From positions 1 through 5,472 of the forward strand of contig DQGF01000247.1 in assembly GCA_003525045.1 (NCBI GenBank): DNA of 5,472 nt. Direction: 5' to 3'. Below are positions 5,398 through 5,472 of the stretch, in pieces. The notes under the pieces are model-generated. The model had not been told where the DNA came from and ran no database searches. It saw nothing but the letters and a program-made list of their open reading frames with translations. The position numbers were made by a program, and so were the translations under genes. The stretch comes from Pseudomonas sp. (lineage in GTDB: Bacteria > Pseudomonadota > Gammaproteobacteria > Pseudomonadales > Pseudomonadaceae). Numbering within the stretch: position 1 is the first letter of the stretch; each line of letters opens with the position of its first letter.

Positions 5398-5472
5398 TTA
5401 CTTCGGCGTCTTGGCGGCTTTGGCTGGTTTGGTCGGCTCAGCGCTCGGCACTTCAACAGGTTCAGCGACTTC
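5398..5472 (-). CDS. 3' end of a convergent gene, possibly yebG (partial)
   Basis: On the minus strand an open frame enters at the right edge and ends at TAA (5400-5398), giving 24 codons. The tail is rich in Ala, Pro, Lys and Glu and ends in AKAAKTPK. The following stem-loop with a U-tract supports a real gene end. Such charged low-complexity tails occur on Pseudomonas homologues of the small SOS-induced protein YebG, and I recall yebG (PA3413) near this operon in P. aeruginosa. The conserved YebG core is outside the window, so the name is a guess. The reading frame and stop are well supported. Confidence 0.6.
   Translation of the reverse strand, partial: EVAEPVEVPSAEPTKPAKAAKTPK

Noticed and set aside
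1..5472. CRISPR array, tRNA, rRNA, insertion sequence, phage or defence genes
   Set aside because: No regularly spaced repeats, no tRNA-like cloverleaf or rRNA sequence, and no transposase or integrase motifs were seen on either strand.

Overview
This GC-rich window has gammaproteobacterial gene content and reads best as Pseudomonas, probably of the P. fluorescens lineage. The basis is the gene order (leucine-dehydrogenase homologue, E1 alpha, E1 beta, E2), which matches what I recall of P. aeruginosa PA3418-PA3415, and a truncated copy of a Pseudomonas-type REP palindrome (TGTAGGAGCGAGC on the minus strand) at the left edge. This assignment comes from memory and sequence reading, not from a search.

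Layout. At 1-20 there is a partial REP-like repeat. At 33-836 (minus) there is a SirB1-family protein with a transglutaminase-like fold and a TPR-like tail. The 184-bp divergent intergenic region (837-1020) carries candidate promoters for both directions and a TGCCAGG/CCTGGCA inverted repeat. A plus-strand operon-like cluster follows: a leucine/branched-chain amino-acid dehydrogenase homologue (1021-2040), a 99-bp gap with two hairpins, then tightly packed E1 alpha (2140-3234), E1 beta (3227-4213, overlapping by 8 nt) and lipoyl E2 (4223-5332, 9-nt gap). A 10-bp stem-loop at 5352-5379 separates the cluster from a convergent minus-strand gene. Only the last 24 codons of that gene are in the window (5398-5472); it may be yebG.

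How the genes work together. An amino-acid dehydrogenase would convert leucine, isoleucine or valine to 2-oxo acids. The E1/E2 components would decarboxylate these oxidatively and transfer the acyl group to CoA. No E3 (dihydrolipoamide dehydrogenase) gene lies in the cluster, so E3 would have to come from elsewhere.

The main surprise is in the catalytic residues. The dehydrogenase has Val78 (codon GTG at 1252-1254) where the family has its essential catalytic lysine in the GGGK motif. The E2 has Thr349 where the acyltransferase motif HxxxDG normally has Asp. Both genes are otherwise full-length and well conserved, and the E1 subunits look intact. The first gene of the operon may therefore be a pseudoenzyme or may have changed function.
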